Assembly (NCBI GenBank): GCA_963757185.1
Contig: CAVWQI010000002.1
Location: 1 to 64,000 of the forward strand
Direction: 5' to 3'
DNA length: 64,000 bases
Origin: JAQBQB01 sp963757185
GTDB lineage: Bacteria > Gemmatimonadota > Gemmatimonadetes > Gemmatimonadales > Gemmatimonadaceae
The translations under genes were made by a program, and so were the position numbers. This document shows positions 26,118-35,106 of the stretch, piece by piece (position 1 is the stretch's first letter; the number at the start of each line of letters is the position of its first letter). The notes below the pieces were generated by a model. The model did no database searches, had not been told where the DNA came from, and saw only the letters and a program-made list of their open reading frames with translations.

Positions 26118-27464
26118 ATGAGGGCGCGGGCTCAGTCTCGCCCGTCTGCCTCGTTGCCCGCCATCGTCCACTCTTCCGACCCCGCCCCTTCCGATATCTC
26201 CACCGTCCCTACTCCGGTCCCCTTCCCTGTGACGCCGAACTCCGACGCGATTGGTGCTGGGATCGTCGTGCATGTGTTCGGCAAAACAGATGTGGGGCGG
26301 ACTCGTGAGCACAACGAGGACGCCTACCTCGTCGTCGACCTGACGACGAACGATTCGTCGTTGCCGACAGAGACGCGAACGCAGGGCGCCGGTCCGAAGG
26401 GTTCGCTGTTCATGGTCGCCGACGGCATGGGCGGAGCGGCGGCGGGTGAGATCGCCAGCGCCATGGCCGTCGAGGCGGTCCTGGGCGAGATCCGCGCGAA
26501 CTGGGTCACGTCGCCGGAGTTGGACGCCGAAGCGTTCGTGCTCGCCATCAAGACGGCGACGAAGAATGCGAACACGCAGATCCACTCGTACGCGGCGCAG
26601 CACTTGGAGTACCGCGGGATGGGGACGACGGCGACGATCGCCGGGCTGCTTGGCGATACTCTATATCTGGCGCAGGTCGGTGACTCGCGCGCCTACGTCG
26701 TGCGACGAGGCATCGCGCGGCAGATCACGAAGGATCAGTCGCTGATGCAGAAGCTCGTCGAGGCGGGCGAGCTCACCGAGGAAGAAGCCGAGCACAGCGA
26801 GCGGCGCAACATCATCCTCCAGGCGCTCGGCCCCGAGCAGAACATTCGCGTCGACCTCACGCACCAGGCGGTGCGCCGCGGCGACACGCTCGTGATATGC
26901 AGCGATGGACTCTCGAGCCAGGTCGGCAAAGACGCCATCGCCGAGGTGGTGACCGAGCAGGACGACCTCGAGATCGCGTGCCAGCAGCTGATCGATCTGG
27001 CGAACGCGAGGGGCGGGCCGGACAACATCACGGTGATCCTGGCGCGCTTCGAGGGGTCGGGACTCTTTCCGCCCGCCGACACGGACGAAGTCGGACACCA
27101 GGTTTTTCCGCTGCCGACGAATCTCACTCCGGCGGACCCGATCGACGCTTTCGACATCGATCCGCGCATCTTCCCGACAGAAGAGATGGAGGCGATGGGC
27201 GGGATTCCGGGCAGCGTGACGGACGAAGCGGGGGACGAGCCGGTCCAACCTCGCCCGCCGCTATTGTCGCCTGCCGAGATGCTCAAGAAGTACACGCCGC
27301 AGAAGCCACAGGCGCCCGAGGTGCCCCCCCCCGTGGTGTCGGACGCTCGGCGCAGTACGGGCCGAACGATCTCGATGGGCTTGCTCGGGCTGCTGATCGT
27401 CGGCGCATTGTGGTACATCTACCACTGGCTGACGGCCGTCACGGGCGGACGAGCGACGCCGTAA
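26118..27464 (+). CDS. PP2C-type Ser/Thr protein phosphatase with C-terminal membrane anchor
   Basis: This 448-aa phosphatase reverses Hanks-kinase phosphorylation. The PPM catalytic domain spans about 52–305: VGRTREHNEDAYLV, FMVADGMGGAAAGE, GMGTTATIAG, YLAQVGDSRAYVVR, VICSDGLSSQV and GGPDNITVILARF. The metal-binding aspartates of the family are all visible. A proline-rich linker leads to one transmembrane helix near the C-terminus (MGLLGLLIVGALWYIYHWL, about 418–436). The N-terminal 45 residues are low-complexity and the true start may be later. Plausible partners are the two Ser/Thr kinases in this window, by inference. Confidence 0.9.
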   Translation: MRARAQSRPSASLPAIVHSSDPAPSDISTVPTPVPFPVTPNSDAIGAGIVVHVFGKTDVGRTREHNEDAYLVVDLTTNDSSLPTETRTQGAGPKGSLFMVADGMGGAAAGEIASAMAVEAVLGEIRANWVTSPELDAEAFVLAIKTATKNANTQIHSYAAQHLEYRGMGTTATIAGLLGDTLYLAQVGDSRAYVVRRGIARQITKDQSLMQKLVEAGELTEEEAEHSERRNIILQALGPEQNIRVDLTHQAVRRGDTLVICSDGLSSQVGKDAIAEVVTEQDDLEIACQQLIDLANARGGPDNITVILARFEGSGLFPPADTDEVGHQVFPLPTNLTPADPIDAFDIDPRIFPTEEMEAMGGIPGSVTDEAGDEPVQPRPPLLSPAEMLKKYTPQKPQAPEVPPPVVSDARRSTGRTISMGLLGLLIVGALWYIYHWLTAVTGGRATP

Positions 27465-27513
27465 CTGCGGGACTACGGCGAGGATCTCGGTCCAACTGTG
27501 CTGTTCGTTAGGG

Positions 27514-27673
27514 CGAGATCAACGGTGGTACGCGGACACAAACGGATGGTACGGACACAAACGGATGAAAAGCTCTTGGGGAACTGCACTCACCTGACAG
27601 AGCAGTTCCCCAATGTTTTTCTCCGTTTGTTTCCGTCAGGTCCGTTTGTTTCCGTGTCCCAATCGTTATGGCC
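27514..27673. repeat. Fold-back element A3
   Basis: The left arm has two copies of the GACACAAACGGATG type. The right arm has TCCGTTTGTTTCCGT twice and ends in CCCAATCGTTATGGCC at 27673. The core includes GGGGAACTGC and its inverse GCAGTTCCCC, making an additional inner hairpin (27578–27612). It lies between convergent genes ending at 27464 and 27720. Confidence 0.8.
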
Positions 27674-27719
27674 GACCGGCCAGAGCCAACTCGACAAGCA
27701 CACAGACCTAAAGCGCCGT

Positions 27720-28850
27720 TCACGCTGGCGTGAGCTTCCCGAGTAAGCGTGGCCCGCGCGCTCCGGTCGCGCGAGGGACGTTGCCTGCGCGATACTCCAG
27801 GTGCAGATGTGCAAGGAGCGCGAAGGCGACGGCTTCTTTGGCTTCGCCGTCGAAGTAGCGGTCGGCGAAAGGGCGGACCGAGATCGGCGCCACGGCGTGC
27901 GCGATCATGCCGACGAGCGTGGGATTCTTCGCGCCGCCACCGGAGACGAGCACCTCGGTGATCGGCTCGGGGAGAAAGCGACGATAGGAATCGGCGATGC
28001 TGCGCGCGGTCAGCGCGGTCGCTGTCGCGACGACATCCTCAGCCGTGGCGCCCGGCTTGGCCTTGCGACAGTCGGCGACGAGCGACTCGGCGTACGCGCG
28101 GTCGAACAGCTCGCGCCCCGTCGACTTGGGCGGCTCGGTCGAGAAATACGAGTGCGTGAGAAGACGATCGACGACCGAATCCACCGGAGCACCGGCGGCG
28201 GCCAGCGCGCCGTCGGCGTCGAAGGTCATCGACGGATTGAGCAATCTCGTAACGGCGTCGATCACGGTGACACCGGGGCCGGTGTCGAAAGCACGAACGC
28301 CGCGCACGTCGCCGCCGGGAGGAACGACCGTCACGTTGCCGATCCCGCCGATGTTCTGGAGGGCGCGCCAGTCGTCGCCCGCGAAGAGAATGGCGTCGGC
28401 GATTGGGACGAGCGGAGCGCCCTGCCCTCCCGCCGCGACGTCGCGGACGCGGAAGTCGCTCACCACTGCGATACCCGTTCGCTCGGCGATGACGGCGGAT
28501 TCGCCGAGTTGCCAGGTCGAGTGCGGCGGGTCGTGCCAGAGCGTCTGTCCGTGCGATCCGATCGCGCGCACGTCGCCGCGTGAGACGCCGGCGTCGGCGA
28601 GCACGCCGATCGCCGCCTCGGCGAGCCAGTCGCCGAGGTCGAAGGCGAGGTTGCAATAGTCGCGCGCCGATCCGCGCTCGAGCGCCGCTTCCAAGCGCGC
28701 GCGCTGCGCGGCGCTGTACGGCGACGAACGAAACGCGAGGAGCTGCGGCTCGATGCGGTTGTCGTTGGCGTCGTCGGGAAGAAAGCGGACGACGGCGGCC
28801 GAGATGCCGTCGAGCGAAGTGCCGGACATCAACCCGACGTAGACGCTCAC
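27720..28850 (-). CDS. anmK: Anhydro-N-acetylmuramic acid kinase
   Basis: This 376-aa cytoplasmic kinase converts 1,6-anhydro-MurNAc to MurNAc-6-phosphate during peptidoglycan recycling. Family motifs are GLMSGTSLDGI (6–16), GSHGQTLWHDPP, NIGGIGNVTVVPPGG, AFDTGPG and EVLVSGGGAKNP. Length is normal. The start is GTG 28850, and this GTG overlaps the TGA of murQ (GTGA), so the two are translationally coupled and catalyse consecutive steps. A fold-back element (A3) follows the stop. Confidence 0.95.
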   Translation of the reverse strand: MSVYVGLMSGTSLDGISAAVVRFLPDDANDNRIEPQLLAFRSSPYSAAQRARLEAALERGSARDYCNLAFDLGDWLAEAAIGVLADAGVSRGDVRAIGSHGQTLWHDPPHSTWQLGESAVIAERTGIAVVSDFRVRDVAAGGQGAPLVPIADAILFAGDDWRALQNIGGIGNVTVVPPGGDVRGVRAFDTGPGVTVIDAVTRLLNPSMTFDADGALAAAGAPVDSVVDRLLTHSYFSTEPPKSTGRELFDRAYAESLVADCRKAKPGATAEDVVATATALTARSIADSYRRFLPEPITEVLVSGGGAKNPTLVGMIAHAVAPISVRPFADRYFDGEAKEAVAFALLAHLHLEYRAGNVPRATGARGPRLLGKLTPA

Positions 28851-29776
28851 AGCGGAATGTCTGGAACGGGCGGAGGCGGACGCTCGACGACGCGCCGGAT
28901 CACGCCCCCCGCGCGCTCGAGCGCACGGTCGGCGTCGGCGCGGGAGGTCTTCAGGAAATGCATGACGATCGCCGTCTTCACGACTCCACCCGCGTGCTCG
29001 AGAAGTGTGCGCGCGTCTTCGCGGCCGATCTCGCAGACCTCCATGAGGATTCTCTCGCTGCGGTCCTTGAGCTTGTTGTTGGTCGCGCGGAGGTCGACCA
29101 TGAGGTTGCCGAAGGTCTTCCCCAACCGGATCATCGCGCCGGTGGTGATCATGTTGAGCACGAGCTTGGTCGCGGTGCCGGCCTTCATGCGCGTGGAGCC
29201 GGTGACGACTTCGGGGCCGGTGAGCGGAAGGATCAGGATGTCGACGGCGTCGAGTGTCTCTCGGGGAGGAGGGGAGCAGGCGACGAGGGCCGTCGCCGCG
29301 CTCACGACGCGGGCATGCTCGAGCGCACGTCGCACGTATGGCGTGGTCCCGGAGGCGGCGATCCCGATGACGAAATCACCGGCGCGGACGCCGTGGGCGC
29401 TAAGATCTTCGACGGCGCTCTCGATTCGGTCCTCGGCGCCTTCCTGCGAGCGGGTGAGCGCGGGCGGCCCGCCGGCGATGATTCCCTGCACCATCTCGGG
29501 GTCGGTGCCGTAGGTCGGCGGACACTCGGAGGCGTCGAGCACACCGAGTCGTCCGGACGTGCCGGCACCGACGTAGAAAAGGCGACCGCCGCGGCGAAAG
29601 GTCGCTTCGGCGGTCTCGATGGCGCGGGCGATGGCCTCGCGCTGCGTGCCGACGATCTCGGGAACGGTCCGATCTTCGGCGTTTATAAGGTCGACGATTT
29701 CGAGCGGCGTTGCGAGATCGATCGCGGCCGTGCGGGCGTTCCTGCGCTCGGTGAGCCGAGGGTCGATGAACGTCAT
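28847..29776 (-). CDS. murQ: N-acetylmuramic acid 6-phosphate etherase
   Basis: This 309-aa SIS-domain enzyme cleaves the D-lactyl ether of MurNAc-6-phosphate to give GlcNAc-6-phosphate. Motifs seen are GGRLFYVGAGTSGRLGVLDA with the catalytic ECPPTYG, IAASGTTPYV, VVTGSTRMKAGTATKLVLNM and the C-terminal helical region with ATNNKLKDRS. It is upstream of and overlaps anmK. No nagA or nagZ is in the window. It is divergent from the beta-barrel gene starting at 29834. Confidence 0.96.
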   Translation of the reverse strand: MTFIDPRLTERRNARTAAIDLATPLEIVDLINAEDRTVPEIVGTQREAIARAIETAEATFRRGGRLFYVGAGTSGRLGVLDASECPPTYGTDPEMVQGIIAGGPPALTRSQEGAEDRIESAVEDLSAHGVRAGDFVIGIAASGTTPYVRRALEHARVVSAATALVACSPPPRETLDAVDILILPLTGPEVVTGSTRMKAGTATKLVLNMITTGAMIRLGKTFGNLMVDLRATNNKLKDRSERILMEVCEIGREDARTLLEHAGGVVKTAIVMHFLKTSRADADRALERAGGVIRRVVERPPPPVPDIPL

Positions 29777-29833
29777 GTCGCGGTCAACTTATGCGGAGTC
29801 GTGCGCGACCCGCAACAATGAGAGGAGGTCCGA

Positions 29834-30490
29834 GTGCGACAGCGAATCGCGTGGACGTGCGTGATCGTGGGGGCAGCTCTGGCGACTCGCGGCGACGCGC
29901 AAATCATCCCCCGAGCTCCGCGCGGGGCGGCACAGACGAGTCCCTACTGGGTCGGTCTGTCTTACGGACTCTTCGAGCTGGGCACGTACGAAGACGGACG
30001 GAGCAATACGCAGTGGAACTTCGGATACACGACGGCACTCACCGCGACGTTGGAGAAAACGCTTGCCGCCGGCGCGGCGGTGGGCATCGAGGCGACCTTT
30101 GCCAATCCGAAGTTGAACTACAACCCCATCGGCACATTCACGACCTGCCCGACGGGGTGCACGGCGACAGCCGACGTGACGCAATACATGGCGACCGGGC
30201 GGATCGGCGGCGGGTTCCTCGGCTTTCAATCGTCGCTGGTCGTCGAGGCCGGCGCGACGCAGTTCTCCAATTTTCGCGACGTGACGACCAACACGAGACT
30301 GGACGGAGTCGGCGGCCACTGGGACCCGACGTTCGGCACGGGATACGACTTCGGCGTGGTGTTGAGGCCGACGACGGATGTGTACATCGAGACGGGGCTC
30401 CTTTTCGTGATGCACGATCAGGGCAACACGGTCACCGCCGCGCCGCCGATCAACTACACGCTCAAGGTCGGGGTGCGGCAAGGTTTCTGA
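29834..30490 (+). CDS. Outer-membrane beta-barrel-like exported protein
   Basis: 218 aa with GTG 29834 preceded by a strong AGAGGAGGT ribosome-binding site. The signal peptide MRQRIAWTCVIVGAALATRG is cut near GDAQ. The mature part alternates aromatic and polar residues in strand-like segments (YWVGLSYGLFELGTYEDG, GGFLGFQSSLVVEAGATQFS, TYDFGVVLRPTTDVYIETG-like). It ends LKVGVRQGF with a terminal phenylalanine, as in outer-membrane barrels. No specific family is recognised. Confidence 0.65.
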   Translation: MRQRIAWTCVIVGAALATRGDAQIIPRAPRGAAQTSPYWVGLSYGLFELGTYEDGRSNTQWNFGYTTALTATLEKTLAAGAAVGIEATFANPKLNYNPIGTFTTCPTGCTATADVTQYMATGRIGGGFLGFQSSLVVEAGATQFSNFRDVTTNTRLDGVGGHWDPTFGTGYDFGVVLRPTTDVYIETGLLFVMHDQGNTVTAAPPINYTLKVGVRQGF

Positions 30491-30552
30491 CGGCGCCGCG
30501 GTTCTCTGCGTTCCCGGGCTGCGTTCTGAGGCGGGCAACCTGCAACAGCAAC

Positions 30553-30768
30553 AGCAACTACTCGACGCAGGGACGCGGAGGGCGCGGAGACGCAGAGGGG
30601 TTTCCCGGATGGTCCGGCTCCGCTCGCAACGAGCCGGATCTTTTTTGGGACAGCCGCTCGGGGTGTTACCGGAGCCTCCCGAGCGGCTGCTCCCAAAGAA
30701 TTCTGGCTCGTTGCGGTATGAGCCTCTGCGTCTCTGCGTCCTCCGCGCCTCTGCGTCGAGTAGTTGTA
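30553..30768. repeat. Long fold-back element D
   Basis: The left arm (30555–30598) carries CGACGCAGGGACGCGGAGG and the right arm (30723–30766) its near-perfect inverse, CCTCCGCGCCTCTGCGTCG. The middle folds again: GGACAGCCGCTCGGG pairs with CCCGAGCGGCTGCTCCC, and CGAGCC with GGCTCG. It lies between convergent genes ending at 30490 and 30849. The remainder of this 358-bp gap holds only the terminator at 30789–30826. Confidence 0.85.
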
Positions 30769-30788
30769 GTTGAGCAGTTGAGAGACAT

Positions 30789-30826
30789 GAAAACGGGGCG
30801 CCCCCGCACAAGGAGCACCCCGTTTG
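30789..30826 (-). terminator. Rho-independent terminator of the glycine-zipper lipoprotein gene
   Basis: On the minus strand, AAACGGGGTGCTCC pairs with GGGGGCGCCCCGTTT around a short loop and is followed by TTTTC. It starts about 20 bp beyond the stop codon at 30849. Confidence 0.65.
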
Positions 30827-30848
30827 AACATCTCTAAAGGTCGAGAGG

Positions 30849-31729
30849 CTATGCCTTGACCGTCGCGGACGAGTTGAGCTTGACGACGATCGATCCGCCG
30901 GACGGGACGCAGCCCTGGTAGTTGGCCGTCGCGGCGGCGACGCCGGCTCCGGCGGCGGCGCCCGCGGCGCCACCGATTATGGCGCCTTTGGTGCTCTTGC
31001 CGATGAGCTTTCCGGCGATCGCGCCGGCGACAGCACCGACACCGACCTTCTGCACATCCTTGGCCCTCGACTCGTCGCGGACGCGGTCGATCGACGCCGA
31101 TGTCACCGACGCGTCGAGCGGGTAGGTCTTACCGCCGAACGTCACCGAGTTCACCGCGAACTGGATGACGATCGGATCGTTCGAGTTCTCGCTGCGCTTG
31201 AGCTGCGTGACGGTCATGTTGACGGTCGCGCCCGAGGGAATCGTCGCGCCGTTCGTGCCGGACACCGCGCCGTCGAGCGTGGCGGTCACGTGATCGCCGA
31301 TCGCGTTGGTGTTCGTGCAGATCTTGTCGCTCGAGTGCAGGTTGAGCGTCGTGCCGGCGGCGATCGTGCCGACCGCACCGCCGCCGTTCGCGGCTTCGCT
31401 GCCCGCGGGGTTCCTCGTCATCGTGTTGCCGCTGGGCGTCGTCGCGGCGGCGCCAGGCTTCGGCGTGGACGGCCTCGCATCGTGCGCGCGTGGCTCGGGA
31501 CGCCGGCGCGTCTGGGGAGCGGGCGTCGCGGCGGGTGCGGGAACATCCTTGAGCTCGGGCTTCGGCGCGCTGTCGTGGTTGGCCAGCGCGAGGTCGCGAT
31601 TCAACGAGCTGTCGGCGCCGAGCGCGGCGCTGTCGGGGGGGGACCCTTCTTCGCTTCTTTGCTGCACGCCGCAAAGAGCGCGGCGGCGAGCACGATCGAG
31701 GCCGCAATGCGGCGCGTATCTTTAGCCAT
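30849..31729 (-). CDS. Glycine-zipper lipoprotein, frameshifted at a G8 tract
   Basis: The start is ATG 31729: MAKDTRRIAASIVLAAALFA followed by AC gives a clear lipobox, then SKEAKKGP. The frame then runs into a tract of eight G (31635–31642; C8 on the coding strand). Nine bases would join it to the downstream frame, PPDSAALGADSSLNRDLALA. The rest has a proline/alanine linker, a beta-rich segment (GTTLNLHSSDKICTNTNAIG, TVNMTVTQLKRSENSNDP) and a glycine zipper (GAVAGAIAGKLIGKSTKG, GGAAGAAAGAG). It ends SIVVKLNSSATVKA. Glycine-zipper proteins usually associate with membranes. The one-base defect is either a sequencing error or a contingency tract. Confidence 0.7.
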
Positions 31730-31772
31730 GATGGGTGGGGTCATGGGGAATCCTCCTGGAATAGGCTGAAAA

Positions 31773-33652
31773 GTGGCAAAGTCGGTGCCGTCGCTGCGCT
31801 CGCTTCGGCGACTTCTTCCTTACTATGGACCGTACCGGCGTTCCGTGGTCACGGGCGTTGTGCTTGTCGTCACATCGGCGGCCTTCGCGAGCACGGGGCC
31901 GTGGTTCCTTAGCCGAGCGCTCGACGGCATCCGGGCTGGTGCGCCCTTGCGTTCCATCTGGCTCCTCGGCGCAGCCATGATCGGCGTGTCGCTCGTCGGA
32001 GGTGTTGGACGCTTCTGGATGCGGGAGCTGCTCAACGGCATGAGCCGTTGGATCGAATACGACCTACGCAACGATCTGTTCAGAAATTTAGAAGGGCTCG
32101 ACGCCACATACTACTCCCGCGTGCGAACGGGCGACCTCATGGCGCGGTTGACCAACGATTTGAGCGCCGTTCGGATGGCCGCGGGACCGGCGGTGATGTA
32201 CCTCACCAACACGATCGCCGGCGGTGCGTTCGCCCTGGCGTATATGGTGGGCATATCGCCAGGATTGACCGCAGCCGCCGCGCTCCCGATGGCGCTCCTC
32301 CCGCTGGTGGGCATTCTCATCGGTCGACGAATCCACGCGCGCTTCGAAGCCGTGCAGGCACATTTTTCCGATTTGACCACGCTCGCGCAGGAGAATCTTG
32401 CCGGGGTGCGCATCGTGCGCGCGTTTCGGCAGGAGCGCTCGGAGGTCGCACGGTTCGCGGAGCTGAACGAGGGGTACCTCGTGAAGAACATGGCGCTCGC
32501 GCGCCTCTACGGCGTCATGCAGCCCGGCTTCGCGATTCTCGCGGGACTCGGCATGGTGAGCGTCGTCGGCTTCGGGGGCGTGCTCGTGCTGCGAGGGACG
32601 ATCACCGTCGGACGCTTCGTGGGTTTCGGCCTGTACCTCGGGATGCTCACCTGGCCGCTCATCGCGCTGGGGTGGGTCATCAACCTCTTTCAGCGAGGCG
32701 CCGCGTCGATGACGCGACTGCTCGAGGTTCTGGACGCCAAGCCCGCGCTGGCGCAACCCGAGCATCCGCGTGCGCTGCCGCCGACCGGGGGGCGGGGCGG
32801 CCGGAGCATCGAGTTTCTCAATGTCGGTTTCCACTACCCGACGCCAACGGGCGGCGAGCCTCGTTGGGTACTCCGCAATGTGAATTTCAACCGTCCCGGC
32901 GGGTGCAACGATCGGCGTCGTCGGCGCGACGGCGAGCGGCAAGAGCGCGTTGATGGACCTCGTGCCGCGACTGTTCGATCCGCAGGAGGGTGAGATTCGA
33001 ATCGACGGCGTGCCGATTCGAGAGCTCGATCATCGCCTCGCTGCGCCGCGAGATCGGCTACGTGCCGCAGGAAAGCTTTCTCTTCTCCGACACCGTCGGG
33101 AGCAACCTGACGTATGCCGACACCACCGACGCCGACGGACGCTGGGCGGCCGACGTGGCGCAACTCACCGACACGATCGAATCCTTCCCGGGCGGGTACG
33201 ACACGGTGCTCGGCGAACGCGGGATCAACTTGTCCGGGGGTCAGAAGCAGCGTGCCGCGCTGGCACGGGCCCTGGCCCGCAAGCCGGCCATCGTGTTGCT
33301 CGACGACGCGCTGTCGGCGGTGGACACGCACACGGAAGCCGAGATCCTGCGGTCACTTCGCGAAACGCTAAGCGGCCGCACGGCTCTCATTGCGTCCCAT
33401 CGAGTGAGCGCGATTCGGGACGCGACGTGGATCATCGTGCTGGATGAAGGGCGGGTGGTCGAACAGGGCAAACACGCCGACCTCCTTGCGGCCGGCGGGC
33501 GTTATTGGTCGCTTTTGAGCAGGCAGCAGCTCGAGGAGTCGATCGAGGAAGAGTCCGGCAGTAATGGCGGGAACGGGGGTCGGGGACCCGACGACGGGGA
33601 GCGGGTTACGGAGTTGGCAGACGCGATTCCGAGAGGTAAACTCAACGCATGA
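31773..33652 (+). CDS. ABC exporter (fused membrane and ATPase domains), two frameshifts
   Basis: A MsbA/LmrA-like half-transporter of about 626 aa. The transmembrane domain occupies 31773–32800, with an N-terminus LPYYGPYRRSVVTGVVLVV and six predicted helices. The nucleotide-binding domain is split across frames. Frame 1 holds Walker A GATASGKSA (about 32923) and frame 2 holds the Q-loop YVPQESF, signature LSGGQKQR and Walker B IVLLDDALS with the H-loop ALIASH. Removing one A near 32889–32890 and one C near 33030 restores one continuous protein. It therefore probably encodes an intact exporter in reality. Substrate unknown. The ATG of the next gene overlaps the stop. Confidence 0.85.
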
Positions 33653-34494
33653 GCCGGGTTGAAACCGCAGCAGACATCCGATCCCCCATGACCTCATCGA
33701 CGAGCGCCGAGTCGCGACTCGCCGCGCTTCAGTCGCGCTTCGAGGAGGCGATGCTGCAAATCGCCGAGCTCCGCACGCGCGACAAGCTCAAGACGCAGTT
33801 CCTCGCCAACATCTCGCACGATTTGCGCACGCCGCTGACCGCGGTGATCACGCACGCCGAGATCCTTCGCGACGGAATTCTGGGCGACCTGGCGCCGAGA
33901 CAGCTCGAGAGCGTGAACGGCATCATCCATGGGGGCCGGCAGCTCCTCGATCAGGTGGGGGAGATCCTGACCTACGCGCGCGGAGCCGCGGACCAGCTCA
34001 CGATCGTCGCGACGCGTTTCGCCGTCCGCGAAGTGCTCGAGCAGGCGAGCGCGCTGAACGAGTCGCTGCTCAAGAAGAAACGGCTGACGCTCTTCGTCGA
34101 GGCGGACGCGGGGGTGCCCACGCTGACCGCCGACCGCGAGAAGATCGCCCACGTCGTCGGCAACTTGCTCGGCAACGCGATCGAGTTCACGCCGGCCGGC
34201 GGCCGCGTTTGGCTCAAGGCCTGTGTGGCGAGCGCGGAGCCGGTGCAATCGATCATGGTTGAGGTGGGCGATACGGGCGTCGGAATCGCGCCGGAGCATC
34301 ACGACCTCATCTTCCGCGAGTTCGCCCAAGTCGACGCGACACCGTCGCGGCCGCACCACGGAACGGGGCTCGGGCTCACGATCGCTCGCAAGCTCGTCGA
34401 GATGCATGGCGGGCGCATCTGGGTCGAGAGCCGGCTCGGCGCCGGCAGCCGATTCTTCTTCACCGTTCCCGTTGCGCGCGACCGAGCGGACTGA
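33649..34494 (+). CDS. Soluble sensor histidine kinase
   Basis: 281 aa without membrane segments. A short N-terminal coiled coil (20–48) leads to HisKA with FLANISHDLRTPLTAV (His57). HATPase_c follows, with GNLLGNAIEFTPAGG (N box), GDTGVGIAPEHHDLIFREFA (G1 and F boxes) and GTGLGLTIARKLVEMHGG (G2). It lacks a recognisable sensor domain, so it may be controlled by a partner protein. It overlaps the ABC exporter stop by four bases. A single-domain receiver protein lies 246 bp downstream, beyond a fold-back repeat, and is its obvious candidate partner. Confidence 0.92.
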   Translation: MSRVETAADIRSPMTSSTSAESRLAALQSRFEEAMLQIAELRTRDKLKTQFLANISHDLRTPLTAVITHAEILRDGILGDLAPRQLESVNGIIHGGRQLLDQVGEILTYARGAADQLTIVATRFAVREVLEQASALNESLLKKKRLTLFVEADAGVPTLTADREKIAHVVGNLLGNAIEFTPAGGRVWLKACVASAEPVQSIMVEVGDTGVGIAPEHHDLIFREFAQVDATPSRPHHGTGLGLTIARKLVEMHGGRIWVESRLGAGSRFFFTVPVARDRAD

Positions 34495-34530
34495 GCTCCG
34501 TGTGGCGGAGTCGCCTAGTGCCGCCCAGTC

Positions 34531-34681
34531 GGCCATTACGACTCGGGGACTACAATTTCGCGGAAGAGGCGGAGTTGCGCGGAAACCGCAAAAAATAGAA
34601 TTAACAAAACAAAAGCTTTGAAGCGTTTCTCCGCGAAATCAGCTTTCTCCGCGAAATCGTTGCAGTATCAATTCGTATAGC
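34531..34681. repeat. Fold-back element B1
   Basis: It begins GGCCATTACGACT, related to the A-family terminus GGCCATAACGATT, and continues CTACAATTTCGCGGAAGAGG. The right arm has two CTCCGCGAAATC copies that pair with the left-arm GATTTCGCGGAG-type sequence, and a core AAAGCTTTGAAG. It separates the kinase from its putative receiver. Confidence 0.8.
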
Positions 34682-34740
34682 TACCCCGGCGAGTGCGCGG
34701 ACCGAGCGGAGTAGAAACCAGCGCACGCAAGGGTTAGCCG

Positions 34741-35106
34741 GTGCCGCCGCACATTTTGATCGTCGAGGACAACGAGCATGTCACGACGGCTCTCCAGATA
34801 ATGCTGGAGACCGTGCCGTGGCGCGTCTCGGTCGCGGATACCATCGGCGCGGCGTTGGCGGTGACGCGGGATGATCCGCCGTCGGTGGCGTTGCTCGACC
34901 TCACGCTGCCTGACGGCGACGGTCTGGCGCTCGTCGCACCGCTGCTGGCGTCGGGGGCGACGAGGATCGTCGTGCTGACAGGTCACGACGACCGCGAGAC
35001 GCGGCAGCGCTGTCTCGACGCGGGATGCGCGGACGTGTTGGTGAAGCCGATCTCGGTGCGCGACCTCATCGACCGGAGCCGCGGGTGGATCGCGGAGCTA
35101 CAATAG
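34741..35106 (+). CDS. Single-domain response regulator (receiver only)
   Basis: 121 aa from GTG 34741. It is a CheY-like receiver with acidic pair E9/D10, phospho-acceptor D53 in LLDLTLPDGDG, T80 and K102 in VLVKPI. There is no output domain, so it acts through protein interaction or phosphotransfer. It probably works with the histidine kinase just upstream. Its 3' end overlaps the convergent ccdA gene by nine bases. Confidence 0.9.
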   Translation: MPPHILIVEDNEHVTTALQIMLETVPWRVSVADTIGAALAVTRDDPPSVALLDLTLPDGDGLALVAPLLASGATRIVVLTGHDDRETRQRCLDAGCADVLVKPISVRDLIDRSRGWIAELQ

